64,000 nt of DNA, taken from the NCBI RefSeq assembly GCF_017873095.1, contig NZ_JAGGJU010000013.1, positions 124,001 through 188,000 of the forward strand. The letters are read 5' to 3'. Source of the stretch: Heterorhizobium halophytocola. Its GTDB lineage: Bacteria > Pseudomonadota > Alphaproteobacteria > Rhizobiales > Rhizobiaceae. Of the stretch, positions 55,106-64,000 are shown in pieces. Under the pieces are notes generated by a model. That model saw only the letters and a list, made by a program, of their open reading frames with translations. It was not told the origin of the DNA and did not search any database. The position numbers and the translations under genes were made by a program. Numbering within the stretch: position 1 is the stretch's first letter; the number at the start of each line of letters is the position of its first letter.

Positions 55106-55996
55106 ATGAGTGATCGCTGGCAGCAACTCACTGTCTTCGTCAGGGTAGCGGAGAGCGGCAGCTTTTCGCAGACTGCAAGGGACTTGCGTTTATCTCAGCC
55201 CTCGGTTTCGCGGATCGTCACGGAGCTTGAGGAGCGCGTTGGTGTCAAACTTCTGATCCGAACGACACGCCACCTAACCTTGACGGAGGCAGGCGCGACG
55301 TTTCTCGCCAAGGCGCGTGACGTCATTACGACGATAGAGGAAGCCGAATATGCAGCGCGCAAAACCGACTCGCTCGATGGCGTTGTTCGGCTCGCATTGC
55401 CCACTGCTTACGGCTCACGGGCCATAATGCCGTTACTGCCGAGTTTCATGGAGGCCTACCCAAACCTTCAGGTCGAGATCCTGATGGCGGATGAACGGCA
55501 AAACCTGGTCGTAGACGGCGACGATATTGCGATCCGCACCGGCGCACTACCGGATTCGACATTCGGCGCCAGACGAATTGCCTCTCTCGAGCGAATGGTC
55601 GTAGCATCTCCCGCCTACTTCGCTAAGAAGGGCACACCTGTCACCCCTGGTGCGCTCTCCGCTCATGACTGCATTCTCGGCTATGGTGCATTCGGTCGGG
55701 GAGCCTGGCGTTTCAAGCGGGGCAACACTCTGATTTCGGTCGATATTCGCAGCAGGCTCACGATCAACTCAGCCCCAGGTATCCTGGCGGCAAGCCTTCA
55801 GGGGTTGGGGTTGGCCATTGTTTCAGACGTCATGTCGGCAGACGAACGAGCCGACAACAGACTCGTCCGGGTGCTGGAAGGATATACGCTGGAGCCTGCA
55901 GCGGTGTACGCGGTCTACACCTCCGGCCCAAAACCATCGCGAAAGGTCAAGGCACTGATCGACCATTTGATCCGTGGCCTTCGACCAGCCGGGTGA
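55106..55996 (+). CDS. LysR-family regulator divergent from the second AhpC/TSA gene
   Basis: A 296-residue LysR regulator: LTVFVRVAESGSFSQTARDL then RLSQPSVSRIVTELEERVGV and an effector domain. The chosen ATG 55106 begins the family homology. The intergenic space to the AhpC/TSA gene is 104 bp, so one operator could serve both, as in OxyR-like control, though OxyR Cys residues are not seen at the expected place. Confidence 0.92.
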   Translation: MSDRWQQLTVFVRVAESGSFSQTARDLRLSQPSVSRIVTELEERVGVKLLIRTTRHLTLTEAGATFLAKARDVITTIEEAEYAARKTDSLDGVVRLALPTAYGSRAIMPLLPSFMEAYPNLQVEILMADERQNLVVDGDDIAIRTGALPDSTFGARRIASLERMVVASPAYFAKKGTPVTPGALSAHDCILGYGAFGRGAWRFKRGNTLISVDIRSRLTINSAPGILAASLQGLGLAIVSDVMSADERADNRLVRVLEGYTLEPAAVYAVYTSGPKPSRKVKALIDHLIRGLRPAG

Positions 55997-56216
55997 CCGC
56001 ACATGCTGCCATTCAAGAGCAATTACGGGCTACTTTCCGTCATGTGGCCGCTAAGGCAAAGCCTGAAAATGGCTGATGCAGTCCGAGAATTTTAGCACGA
56101 TATGCACTCAGCTTGTTCGCGTACCCACTCGATGGGACACGATCCCGATAACAATGGTGGTTTCTTGTTCCAAAATTCAAGCCACTGTGCGTGAGCGCCT
56201 GCATAGAGAATTTCAT

Positions 56217-56843
56217 TCAACCAAGGCACATGAGGAGCACGGCGATGTCCTGAGGATCGGCGTGTCGGCGGCGAGCGATACGATAGACGGCAGAGGGCGG
56301 CAAATTGCGGATGGTTGCGCCAACCAGTGTGGCTTCCAGCTTTAGACCTTGCAAGATCCGGGGGCTCACCGGGCATCTCGGTCCGTAGGTAAACTGATAA
56401 AAGGCGGCGTCGTTTCGACAAAGATCAAAGGCATTCGCGAGTATGGCTTCCACCTTCCCAGGCGCCATGGAAAGAAGGGGCAGGCCACTGATGACGGCAC
56501 TGAAGCGTCTATTCTGTAGCACGCGGTTTTCCGCAATATGGACCGCATCCATCTGCAGGACACACGACTGTGGAAACCGCCGGCGGAGCAAAGCTGCGAA
56601 TTCTTCGCCATATTCGATCAAGGTCAGGTCGCGTTCATTCACGCCGCGGGCGATCATGGCCTTGGTGAATACACCCGTTCCCGCGCCAAGTTCGAGGAGC
56701 GGCCCGTCCGTAGTGGATATTTCCCGGGTCATGAGCCTGCTGAGAGAAGCGCTCGACGGGGCGATTGCCGCAACCCTTATGGGGTTTGCAACCCAAGCGC
56801 CGAAAAAGCGGACGTAGTCTTGAGCGGCAGAGAAACCATACAT
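56217..56843 (-). CDS. class I SAM methyltransferase, PmtA-like
   Basis: A 208-residue methyltransferase. FFGAWVANPIRVAAIAPSS opens it, the SAM loop PLLELGAGTGVFTKAMIARG follows, and YGEEFAALLRRRFP marks the acidic-loop region. The N-terminal pattern matches rhizobial PmtA phospholipid N-methyltransferases, which convert phosphatidylethanolamine to phosphatidylcholine. A PE-specific call is not proven, as rRNA and small-molecule methyltransferases share the loop. Start ATG 56843 has AAGG 9 bases upstream. Confidence 0.75.
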   Translation of the reverse strand: MYGFSAAQDYVRFFGAWVANPIRVAAIAPSSASLSRLMTREISTTDGPLLELGAGTGVFTKAMIARGVNERDLTLIEYGEEFAALLRRRFPQSCVLQMDAVHIAENRVLQNRRFSAVISGLPLLSMAPGKVEAILANAFDLCRNDAAFYQFTYGPRCPVSPRILQGLKLEATLVGATIRNLPPSAVYRIARRRHADPQDIAVLLMCLG

Positions 56844-57081
56844 CGGAGCCACCTTGTGCGGGAGCTAGGAAACAAAACATCCGGTGACGCGAACTCCCCG
56901 GACCGACCGGCGACTTCGGTTGAAGGCCAGATGTGAGCCTAAGACGTTCAAGCGAGGCGTTCTTTGCGGGTTTTGCTTTTTTGTTGGCCGGATTTGCTCT
57001 GGTAACCCTAGAGATTTCATTTGCAACGCTGAGGCAGATCGAAGGCCATGGTCTTTCCTGGCCGCGTGAAGCCCTCTGATT

Positions 57082-58392
57082 TTAGCGGGCTTTGGGCCCA
57101 TTCGTCAGGGCCAGAAGGCCGTTACGGACAGGCGGCCAGATGACAACGAAGCACAGCAGAGCAGAAAAAAGCCCGACCAGTGCCATGGCCGACTGGAGTG
57201 CAGTTTCTGCACCACTCAAAGCACTGGCCACCACGGGAACCAATGTCGGTCCAAGACTGATGCCCACCAGCCCGATTGCTGTCAGCGACAGTGCGATTGT
57301 CGTTGCGCGCATCTCGCTTGGGACGTGCTCCTGCATCACAACATGGCCGATGACGTATCCGGCAATCGAGCCGAAAGCCCAGATGCCGAGTGCCATTGCC
57401 GCCTGTGCGCCGCTTTCCGCAAAATAGAGAACGATGGCGCCTACCACCGCCAGCGAATAACAACCCATCAGCAACACGATACGCGCCTGCGTGCCCCAAC
57501 GGCGCGCAAACCGATCCGACAGAGCACCTCCGATGAGGGAGGCGATCGCGCCGCTTCCGGAAACTGCGAGAGCGACCAGACCGCCTACTTCCAGCGCACT
57601 CAAGTCGTAGACGCGTTGCAACAGCGTTGGCATCCACGCAAAGATGCCGTTATCCCCGATCGCGAGAACGCCCTTGACAAGGCAGACCCGCAAGACAGTG
57701 CCGTTGTCGGCTATGAGTATGCGGAAAACCTTGGATATAGGCAGAAGCCCGGAGCTGTTCCTGCGCGCTGGTTCTCCGATGAGCAACAAAAGAGGAAGCA
57801 GAACAAGTCCTGGGAGGCCGACCACGATGAACAGTTGCCGCCAGGCCGCGAGTGCGCCGGCGAAGGGCACGGCAGCGAACTGACCATCGTCGATCCAGCC
57901 CAACAGGATGCCGCCGATGAGGATGGCTCCTCCTGCACCAAACGTCGCTCCAAGCGAAAATACGCCAAGCGCGATGCCACGGCGACGCGGAGAGAAAAGA
58001 TCGATAATTAGCGAAGACGCCGCAGGCACGAGTGCAGCCTCACCCAGCCCCACGGCAATACGGGCCGCGAAGAAACTGGAGAAATCCAGGGCGAGCCCGC
58101 AACAGATCGTCGCGATCGACCAGAGCAGAAGGCCTGCGGCGATGAGGTTTCTTCGGCTGACCGCATCAGCCAGGCGACCACACGGAAGACCGGCGAGAGC
58201 GAAAATAAGCGCAAATCCGGCACCTTGCAGAAAGCTGACTTCGAGATCGGTCAGCGCCAGCTCTGCCTTTATCGGGTCGACAACCAGATTGATGATGAGC
58301 CGGTCGGTGTAGGATAGAAGCAACGCCAGGCAAAGCACGACGACCGCATACCATCCCGAGCAAGGTCTCGACGGGAAGGAGCGATCAGGCAT
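57082..58392 (-). CDS. MFS transporter (spinster-like)
   Basis: A 436-residue MFS protein with 12 hydrophobic segments: SYTDRLIINLVVDPIKAELA in loop 1-2 (the spinster-family look), GLPCGRLADAVSRRNLIAAG (motif A) and GRIA-like ARIAVGLGEAALVPAASSL. The start overlaps the stop of the giant regulator upstream by 8 bases (58385-58392), so translation is coupled and the regulator probably controls it. Substrate unknown. Confidence 0.9.
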   Translation of the reverse strand: MPDRSFPSRPCSGWYAVVVLCLALLLSYTDRLIINLVVDPIKAELALTDLEVSFLQGAGFALIFALAGLPCGRLADAVSRRNLIAAGLLLWSIATICCGLALDFSSFFAARIAVGLGEAALVPAASSLIIDLFSPRRRGIALGVFSLGATFGAGGAILIGGILLGWIDDGQFAAVPFAGALAAWRQLFIVVGLPGLVLLPLLLLIGEPARRNSSGLLPISKVFRILIADNGTVLRVCLVKGVLAIGDNGIFAWMPTLLQRVYDLSALEVGGLVALAVSGSGAIASLIGGALSDRFARRWGTQARIVLLMGCYSLAVVGAIVLYFAESGAQAAMALGIWAFGSIAGYVIGHVVMQEHVPSEMRATTIALSLTAIGLVGISLGPTLVPVVASALSGAETALQSAMALVGLFSALLCFVVIWPPVRNGLLALTNGPKAR

Positions 58393-61297
58393 CGTGGTCT
58401 TTCGAAAGCTCCTGGCGCCGTCGGTTGGCCGGAGAGATTGAGCGGCTCTCAATCAATTGAAGGGCATTACGAAGATCGCCGGTGGAAAATCCTTCGCGGA
58501 ACCGCGCATATACCGCGGCCAGTTCATCCTCGGCATTCGGGTCTCCGCCGCGTTGGCGCATCAGCTTCACCAGGCTCATTGTTGAACGCAGTTCCCATGA
58601 AATCGCGCCATCCGAGCGCGCGATCCCTATAGCCTGGCGATAGCAGTCTTCTGCCCGGTCGAACTTCTTTGGCTCCTGAAACCGGATGACATTGCCTTTG
58701 ATCCGCAAGATTTCTGGGATGCCAACCACTTGTCCACGGCTCTTTGAGATCTCCATCGCCTCGTCAATAGCCGCAAGTCCGGCCGCAACATTTCCCTGGC
58801 GTGCCAAGGCTTCGCCGTAGTTGGTCAGGTAGTTCGGATATCGCATGCGAAACCCGCCGTCGCGCACCTTTGTCAGCATGTCCCGATAGCCGAGCAAATC
58901 CAGAGGTCTTCCGGTATAGAGGTGCAATCGACCACCCGCGCCGACACCCATGTTTTTCCAGATATCGAGACCATGTTTCGTGGCGTGTTCGAGACCTCGT
59001 TCCAGATGGCGCCAAGCGGCATCATAGTCTCGGATATACATCGCAGTGATGAGTGCGCCGTGCAGAAGCGCATAGCATAGCGAAACAGCATAGTTCGACC
59101 CTTCGGCTTCCCGAAGTTGCCTTTCTGAGACTTCGATCGCCTGGTCCGGAAAGCCTTGCAGCCAGAGCACGATGGCAAGAGAGCCTTCCGCCGTCAGCCT
59201 CTGGTCGAATTCATATCGGGCGATGTCCGGACGGAGATCAAAGGTGGGCGGCCTTTGAACAATTCTCTCCAGTTTCTCTCTGGACGCCGCCAGCGCGCCA
59301 AGCCAGGAAAGCGCGGAGCCTGCCTGAGCGTCTCCTCCGCCGGCGCTGTGCAAGTCGCCGTGTGATTCAAGTTCGCGAATCCTGTCTGCGAGCGCGAGCG
59401 CGGTCTGGGAGTCCCCGGTCCACAATTCATACTCCGAGAGCCCCCGCAGGCAGGACAGCTGCAAATCCGCATCGGCAATCTGTTCGGCCAGTTCGAGTGC
59501 CTTGGTGAGGGCGGCCTTGACTTCGAGGAGCGGACCACGCGTATGCAGCAGTGTTGCTCCGAAGGTCAGGTTCAGCAACAGATCGTCCCGCGCTGTCCGA
59601 TAGGGGCGAAACCGATCGTCAAGCGCGCGCTCGGCGGCCATGCGGCATTCGTCGATCAGAGATACCTGCTGGCCGAAGGGGAGCGCCGCAATGGTCAGTC
59701 GGACACCCAGAGCAGGATCGAACGTCGAGGTAAAAGCCCACCGCATTGCATTGCGGATGTCGTCCGTCTTGGGGGCATGTCGGTGTAGCCATTCGCTTCT
59801 TGGCAGCCGTTCGATATCGCTGCCCGCTTGCGACAACAGGTCGATGCAGTGCTCGGCGTGGCGATGTCTCGCAGTGTCAAACTCGTCACTGGCAGCAAGC
59901 TTCTTCAATGCGTAAGCGCGCGTCGTATCCAGCATGCGATAGCGGAGTTCATTGCCGTGAGCCTCGGCAGAGACAATCGACTTTGCCACAAGGCGGGCAA
60001 GATCCATCACTACGCGTGAATGATCCAGATAGGTGTCAGCGGCGACGGCGCAGGCGGATTCGAGAGAAAAGACACCCGCGAACGTGGCCAGTCGCCGCAT
60101 CACCGCGCGTTCTGTTTCTGAAAGAAGCGCGTAACTCCAGTCGATCGTCGCGGTGAGGGTGCGATGGCGCTCAATCACACCGCGATGCCCCTCAAGCAGT
60201 CGGAAATGGCCATCGAGTTGGTTCAGCAGTGCTTGAATAGAAAAGGCTTCGACCTGCGTCGCGGCAAGTTCGATCGCCAAGGCAATTCCGTCAAGCCTGC
60301 GGCAAATTTCTGCCACCAGACCAACCTCGGGGTCCTTGAGTTCGAATGCATCGTATCTGTCCGTGGCACGGTCCACGAACAGTTGAATTGCCGGAAACGC
60401 GAGAACTTCCTGCGCGCTCAGAAGAGATGTTGCCTCAGGCACGGCAAGGCCGCGCAATCTGCGGACCCTTTCTCCTCGGGTTTGCAGGGGCTCCCGGCTA
60501 GTTGCCAATATCGTGATGCCTGCCGCTTCAGGCAACAGGCGTTCGACAGTAGATGCAACGCCCGAGATAACATGCTCGCAGTTGTCGAGAACGAGCAGCA
60601 TCTCACGCATGCTCAGGAACTCACCCAATGCAGCAAGCGTGTTTGCGGAGTGCGCCGCAAGCCCGATGCCCGTGGTTATCGCGCTGGGCACGAGGTTCGG
60701 ATCTTTCAGCGTGGAAAGGTCGATCAGCCAGACCCCGTCGGAAAAGGAACCCACCAGTCGTTCGGCGATAGCAAGAGCCACCGTCGTCTTGCCGATGCCA
60801 CCAGTCCCGACAATCGACAGCAACCGGCAATCTCGCAAGTCGTTGATGATCGCTCTGATATCCTCCTCTCGGCCAAGTATTCGTGCGAGCGCCGTCGTAG
60901 GTAAATTGTGGTTGCGGACCGCACGTATGCGTGGGTCGGCGCAAGGATCTAGCACCTCTTCATATCGGACTGGCGCTATAAAACGATAGCCGCGGCCCAC
61001 GACCGTCGCAATGCTCTGTGGCGCCCCCGGTTCATCCTCCAGAACACGCCGCAAGGCGACCATATTGACCTTAAGGTTGCTTTCCTCAACTAGCGTATTC
61101 GGCCAGACACGTTCCAGCAATTCGCGTTTGGCGATCAGGTCTCCCGGCCGCTCGATCAGGGCAGTCAGGATATCGAGCGCGCGTCCACCGATCCGGACCG
61201 GTTCATCGTCCCGAAGCAGGAGTTGTTGCTCGGGTATCAGTTTGAAGCGCCCGAACTGGAATGACCGTGGGGCCGATGAGCCCTTGCCGTTCGTCAT
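58385..61297 (-). CDS. 970-residue winged-helix / NTPase / TPR-type regulator
   Basis: Three parts are seen. An OmpR/CadC-type winged helix (about 15-110: IGGRALDILTALIERPGDLIA, VWPNTLVEESNLKVNMVALR, ATVVGRGYRFIAPV) is followed by a STAND-like P-loop ATPase (about 140-450) with Walker A IVGTGGIGKTT (164-171) and Walker B LLVLDNCEH, a TSREPL sensor, and IELAATQVEAFS; the remaining 500 residues are helical and TPR-like (alpha/alpha repeats). This is the layout of large signal-integrating regulators of the AfsR/MalT class. Its signal is unknown. It is coupled to the MFS gene downstream. Confidence 0.86.
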   Translation of the reverse strand: MTNGKGSSAPRSFQFGRFKLIPEQQLLLRDDEPVRIGGRALDILTALIERPGDLIAKRELLERVWPNTLVEESNLKVNMVALRRVLEDEPGAPQSIATVVGRGYRFIAPVRYEEVLDPCADPRIRAVRNHNLPTTALARILGREEDIRAIINDLRDCRLLSIVGTGGIGKTTVALAIAERLVGSFSDGVWLIDLSTLKDPNLVPSAITTGIGLAAHSANTLAALGEFLSMREMLLVLDNCEHVISGVASTVERLLPEAAGITILATSREPLQTRGERVRRLRGLAVPEATSLLSAQEVLAFPAIQLFVDRATDRYDAFELKDPEVGLVAEICRRLDGIALAIELAATQVEAFSIQALLNQLDGHFRLLEGHRGVIERHRTLTATIDWSYALLSETERAVMRRLATFAGVFSLESACAVAADTYLDHSRVVMDLARLVAKSIVSAEAHGNELRYRMLDTTRAYALKKLAASDEFDTARHRHAEHCIDLLSQAGSDIERLPRSEWLHRHAPKTDDIRNAMRWAFTSTFDPALGVRLTIAALPFGQQVSLIDECRMAAERALDDRFRPYRTARDDLLLNLTFGATLLHTRGPLLEVKAALTKALELAEQIADADLQLSCLRGLSEYELWTGDSQTALALADRIRELESHGDLHSAGGGDAQAGSALSWLGALAASREKLERIVQRPPTFDLRPDIARYEFDQRLTAEGSLAIVLWLQGFPDQAIEVSERQLREAEGSNYAVSLCYALLHGALITAMYIRDYDAAWRHLERGLEHATKHGLDIWKNMGVGAGGRLHLYTGRPLDLLGYRDMLTKVRDGGFRMRYPNYLTNYGEALARQGNVAAGLAAIDEAMEISKSRGQVVGIPEILRIKGNVIRFQEPKKFDRAEDCYRQAIGIARSDGAISWELRSTMSLVKLMRQRGGDPNAEDELAAVYARFREGFSTGDLRNALQLIESRSISPANRRRQELSKDHDA

Positions 61298-61421
61298 GCA
61301 CTGCCCTTGAGCTCGTCTTCGCCGCCAATGCCGATCTCACCAATCGGTAAATAATAGCATGAAAGTAAAAATCGAAAACAGGACAACCTTCACGGTCATT
61401 GGCGATTGCCGACTGCCGGCT

Positions 61422-61446
61422 TAACCACTTTTAACCGCGTATAACT
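61422..61446. promoter_or_regulatory. three TTAAC-type repeats, likely regulator site
   Basis: TTAAC at 61422-61426 and 61432-61436, then ATAAC at 61442-61446: pentamers spaced exactly 10 bp in one orientation. This is the tandem pattern bound by OmpR-type winged helices. It lies between the 970-residue regulator (start 61297) and the AraC gene (start 61578), whose regulator carries just such a winged helix. Confidence 0.55.
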
Positions 61447-61498
61447 CGCTCGACGGCGGCGTATGCGCCACCATCTCCCCACAAGAGGACATAAATCC

Positions 61499-61531
61499 GG
61501 ACCACGGTCCAAAGTAGCTGGGTCGTGGTCC
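61499..61531. promoter_or_regulatory. inverted repeat GGACCACG-N17-CGTGGTCC
   Basis: Perfect 8-bp arms, 17 bases apart, 47-79 bp upstream of the AraC start at 61578. The left arm forms its own short palindrome with the next bases (GGACCACGGTCC). It looks like an operator for a dimeric regulator, perhaps the AraC protein itself. Confidence 0.5.
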
Positions 61532-61577
61532 ACCTCAGCCTGCCGGAACAAGTGCTACCGTCGAAGAGGGACATCAA

Positions 61578-62498
61578 ATGGCATTGGCAAAGCATGGGAA
61601 CGAAAAATATCATTCCAGCACACTGATCGGCACGCCCGCGGAAGGGGAGGCATTGCGTGTCGAACGCAGGAATATTGGGTCCGGCGCACAGAATTGCGTG
61701 CGACCCGAGTGCACCGAGTTAGTCTACATCCTCGCGGGTCGCGCCAGGGTTCGGCGCACAGGAGACGGAAAATCCCAAGAAGGAATAGCGTGGGAGGGAA
61801 CAAGTCGGCTGGTGCCGGCTGGGACGCACGAAACCCAGCTTGAGCTCGACGGATCAGTCGAATGTCTCCTCATATACCTCCCCCCCAAACTGCTGGAGCA
61901 GAGCGCGCTTGCCGATTACGGGATCAACCCCGACCAAACAGGTCTCGCCTATGTCGGCGCTCTCGCCGATCCCATTCTCTCCCAGATCGGTAAGGCGCTT
62001 AACGGCCTCACCGGCCGCTCCCAATCCCTGGAGCGCCTTTTCGCCGACGGCTTGAGGACAACCCTTGCAGCCCATCTGCTCCGCAATTACTCAGTGGAAA
62101 GCCTAAAGCCGACGCGTGCGCCTTCTCTCGACGGCAAGCGGCTTCAGCGTGTTCTCGATTTGATTGAGGCGAGGCTCGGCGAAGAGATCACGCTGGAGGA
62201 ACTGGCGCGAGAGGCATGCCTCAGTCCGTTTCATTTTTCACGTTTGTTTCATCAGACAACCGGGCTGCCACCGCATCGCTTCGTGATCGACAGGCGCATC
62301 CGCGCCGCACAGCGCATGCTGCAAACAGGACAGCTTTCGATTGCCGAGATCGCGTTCGACACGGGATTTGGATCGCAAGCCAATTTCACCCGCACCTTCC
62401 GCAAGCTCACCGGCACCACGCCGGGGCAGTTTCGTGGCCGATATCGTGGCCTGGGCAGCGAGACAGCAATTTCTGATCATTTTTCCGCAAGAACCTGA
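61578..62498 (+). CDS. AraC-family regulator with cupin-type sensor half
   Basis: A 306-residue regulator. The N-terminal half is a cupin-like ligand-binding domain (RPECTELVYILAGRARVRRT). The C-terminal AraC domain has LEELAREACLSPFHFSRLF, RRIRAAQRMLQTGQLSIAEIA and SQANFTRTFRKLTGTTPGQF with both helix-turn-helices intact. It diverges from the 970-residue regulator and precedes the lactonase-like gene on the same strand, 69 bp apart, so it likely controls it. Confidence 0.91.
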   Translation: MALAKHGNEKYHSSTLIGTPAEGEALRVERRNIGSGAQNCVRPECTELVYILAGRARVRRTGDGKSQEGIAWEGTSRLVPAGTHETQLELDGSVECLLIYLPPKLLEQSALADYGINPDQTGLAYVGALADPILSQIGKALNGLTGRSQSLERLFADGLRTTLAAHLLRNYSVESLKPTRAPSLDGKRLQRVLDLIEARLGEEITLEELAREACLSPFHFSRLFHQTTGLPPHRFVIDRRIRAAQRMLQTGQLSIAEIAFDTGFGSQANFTRTFRKLTGTTPGQFRGRYRGLGSETAISDHFSART

Positions 62499-62567
62499 AA
62501 TAACCAGCCGAAACATCGAATTAGAACGACTTCTAACATAAGCCATTTTTGATCTGGGAGACAGGGC

Positions 62568-63683
62568 ATGATCCGGCAAGCAATCCTAAACATCGCTGCT
62601 TGTGCCGGCCTGCTGGTGCTGCTCGGGGTCGCCTATCTGTGCTTTTGGCCCGTTCCGGTCGAGCCAGTATCCTGGCACGCTTCAGCACCTGCCGGGTACA
62701 CCGGACCGTACGCCGCCAACACGCGCCTAGCCAATATCAATCTGATCGATATCGGAGACGACTACGGGCCTGAACATATCGCCGTCGGCAAGGACGGCAG
62801 GCTGTACGCCGCCATGACGAGTGGCAATATTTTGAGCATGGAGCTCGACGGCTCCGACCGGAAGGTTTTTGCCAACACCGGCGGGCGCGTTCTCGGCTTT
62901 GATTTCGATGCCGATGGACGAATGATCGCGGCGGATGCCATGAGGGGCCTGCTGGCCATCGATGCTCACGGCGTTGTCAGTTTGCTGACGGACAGTGTCA
63001 GCGCCAATGATCCGATCGGATACGCCAACGCGGTCGTTGCCGGATCAGATGGCACTATCTACTTCACGCAATCATCCATGCGCTTCAGCCCGCGAGAATG
63101 GGGCGGCACACTGGAAGCCAGCGTTCTCGATATCATCGAACAATCCGCAACCGGCCGCGTCCTGGCTTATGATCCGGCCACGAACACCACGCGGGTCGTC
63201 GCCAAGGGCCTCTCCTTCGCGAACGGGCTGGCGCTTGCGACCGACGAGTTAAGCCTTTTCGTCAATGAAACGGGTCGCTATCGCATCTGGCGAGTCGACG
63301 CGAACGCTCACGATGTGGACATGAAAGGCAATAGCGCCCAAGTACGCATCCTGCTTGATAATCTGCCCGGCTATCCCGACAATCTGGTTCGCGGACGAGA
63401 CGGCCGGATTTGGGTTGGCCTTTTCAGGCCTCGCAATCCTGCGGCGGACTCGCTGGCGAACAAGACATTTCTGCGAAGGATATTGCTGCGTCTGCCGCGC
63501 TCGTGGCTGCCGACGGGCAAGCCTTATGGACATGTCTTCGCGATCAACGAGGACGGAGACGTGCTGGACGACCTGCAGGACAGTGCAGGGCTCTATCCCG
63601 AAACCACCGGTGCGACCGAAACCACCGACCGCCTCTACGTTCACAGCCTTCATGCGCATGCGATCGGCTGGGTGCCCTATTGA
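62568..63683 (+). CDS. SMP-30/strictosidine-synthase-like beta-propeller protein
   Basis: A 371-residue protein with an N-terminal membrane span (about 5-27: ILNIAACAGLLVLLGVAYLC) and a six-bladed propeller. GPEHIAVGKDGRLYAAMTSG, VLGFDFDADGRM, NAVVAGSDGTIYFTQSSMRF, GLSFANGLALATDE and YPDNLVRGRDGRIWVGLFRP are typical blade strands of strictosidine-synthase-like and gluconolactonase enzymes. A membrane-anchored lactonase or arylesterase is the most likely role. The ligand is unknown. Confidence 0.85.
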   Translation: MIRQAILNIAACAGLLVLLGVAYLCFWPVPVEPVSWHASAPAGYTGPYAANTRLANINLIDIGDDYGPEHIAVGKDGRLYAAMTSGNILSMELDGSDRKVFANTGGRVLGFDFDADGRMIAADAMRGLLAIDAHGVVSLLTDSVSANDPIGYANAVVAGSDGTIYFTQSSMRFSPREWGGTLEASVLDIIEQSATGRVLAYDPATNTTRVVAKGLSFANGLALATDELSLFVNETGRYRIWRVDANAHDVDMKGNSAQVRILLDNLPGYPDNLVRGRDGRIWVGLFRPRNPAADSLANKTFLRRILLRLPRSWLPTGKPYGHVFAINEDGDVLDDLQDSAGLYPETTGATETTDRLYVHSLHAHAIGWVPY

Positions 63684-63779
63684 TCAGCTCTCGCAAAGCC
63701 CCATGCAGCCCGGGAACGGGAATCTGCGCTACGCACCAACGCGGCAGTTGCCGCGGCAAACCAAGCAAAGGAAGAAGTC

Positions 63780-64000
63780 ATGTCCATCAAAAAGGTTATC
63801 GCCGCCGCGGTGGTCGCCACTGTCGCTACCGGGTCCATGGCGCTCGGGGCTGAGAAGCCCTCTGTCGTACTGGTGCATGGGGCATGGGCGAATGGATCGA
63901 GCTGGTCGAAGGTCATTCCGCTGCTGCAGGCGCACGGGTTGACCGTCGTCGCGGTCCACAATCCGCTGTCCTCGTTCGACGCCGACGTCGCGGCCACCCG
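63780..64000 (+). CDS. alpha/beta hydrolase, N-terminal part only
   Basis: Only the first 73 codons are inside the window. A signal-like N-terminus (KKVIAAAVVATVATGSMALGA) is followed by the hydrolase opening SVVLVHGAWANGSSWSKVIP. The HGAW oxyanion motif is complete; the nucleophile lies beyond the edge. AAGGAAG sits just before the ATG. It follows the SMP-30-like gene by 96 bp, so the two may form an operon with the AraC regulator. Confidence 0.8.
   Translation, partial: MSIKKVIAAAVVATVATGSMALGAEKPSVVLVHGAWANGSSWSKVIPLLQAHGLTVVAVHNPLSSFDADVAAT

Overview
The window looks like accessory DNA of an alphaproteobacterium of the Rhizobiales (Rhizobium/Agrobacterium type). Pointers are the high-GC coding bias, many LysR regulators and SDR oxidoreductases, a NodT-type outer-membrane factor, a ParS/RES toxin-antitoxin pair, a PmtA-like methyltransferase and a complete kdp operon. 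No rRNA, tRNA, replication genes or CRISPR array were found. The mix of small regulated cassettes, an insertion sequence and several decayed genes suits a chromid, a plasmid or a plastic part of a chromosome.

Left part (1-12.8 kb): a VapBC-type module is packed against a tyrosine recombinase, followed by a decayed second recombinase copy and three copies of one 14-16 bp palindrome. Then come an MFS transporter, a Cache-type chemoreceptor, a YoaK/DUF1275 membrane protein, a small proline-rich membrane peptide, an ArsB/NhaD-type permease, an MFS remnant, a ParS/RES pair and two convergent AraC remnants.

Middle (12.8-37.5 kb): a LysR gene diverges from a four-gene set (GST, crotonase-fold enzyme, AhpC/TSA protein, SDR) that looks like an electrophile or peroxide detoxification unit. 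A two-component system diverges from an outer-membrane factor, with OmpR-type tandem repeats between them. An IS5-type element (IS1031 group) separates the outer-membrane factor from a patatin-like protein and an RND pump with its adaptor. The kdp operon follows: an extra 27-residue peptide, then kdpF, A, B, C, D and E, with a KdpE-like box upstream. A quinone-oxidoreductase-like gene with a divergent LysR closes this part.

Right part (37.5-64 kb): more LysR/SDR sets, gene-poor stretches with remnants of two different Fic proteins, a Cache/HisKA_2 histidine kinase, an EAL protein, an AI-2E transporter, a LysM-type periplasmic protein, a secreted esterase, a second AhpC/TSA-LysR pair, a PmtA-like methyltransferase, and a 970-residue winged-helix/NTPase/TPR regulator coupled to an MFS transporter. 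That regulator diverges from an AraC regulator, an SMP-30/strictosidine-synthase-like enzyme and an alpha/beta hydrolase cut by the window end.

A recurring layout is a regulator diverging from a small redox or hydrolase set with a clear dyad or tandem repeat between them. All functions are inferred from sequence features; no database search was run.
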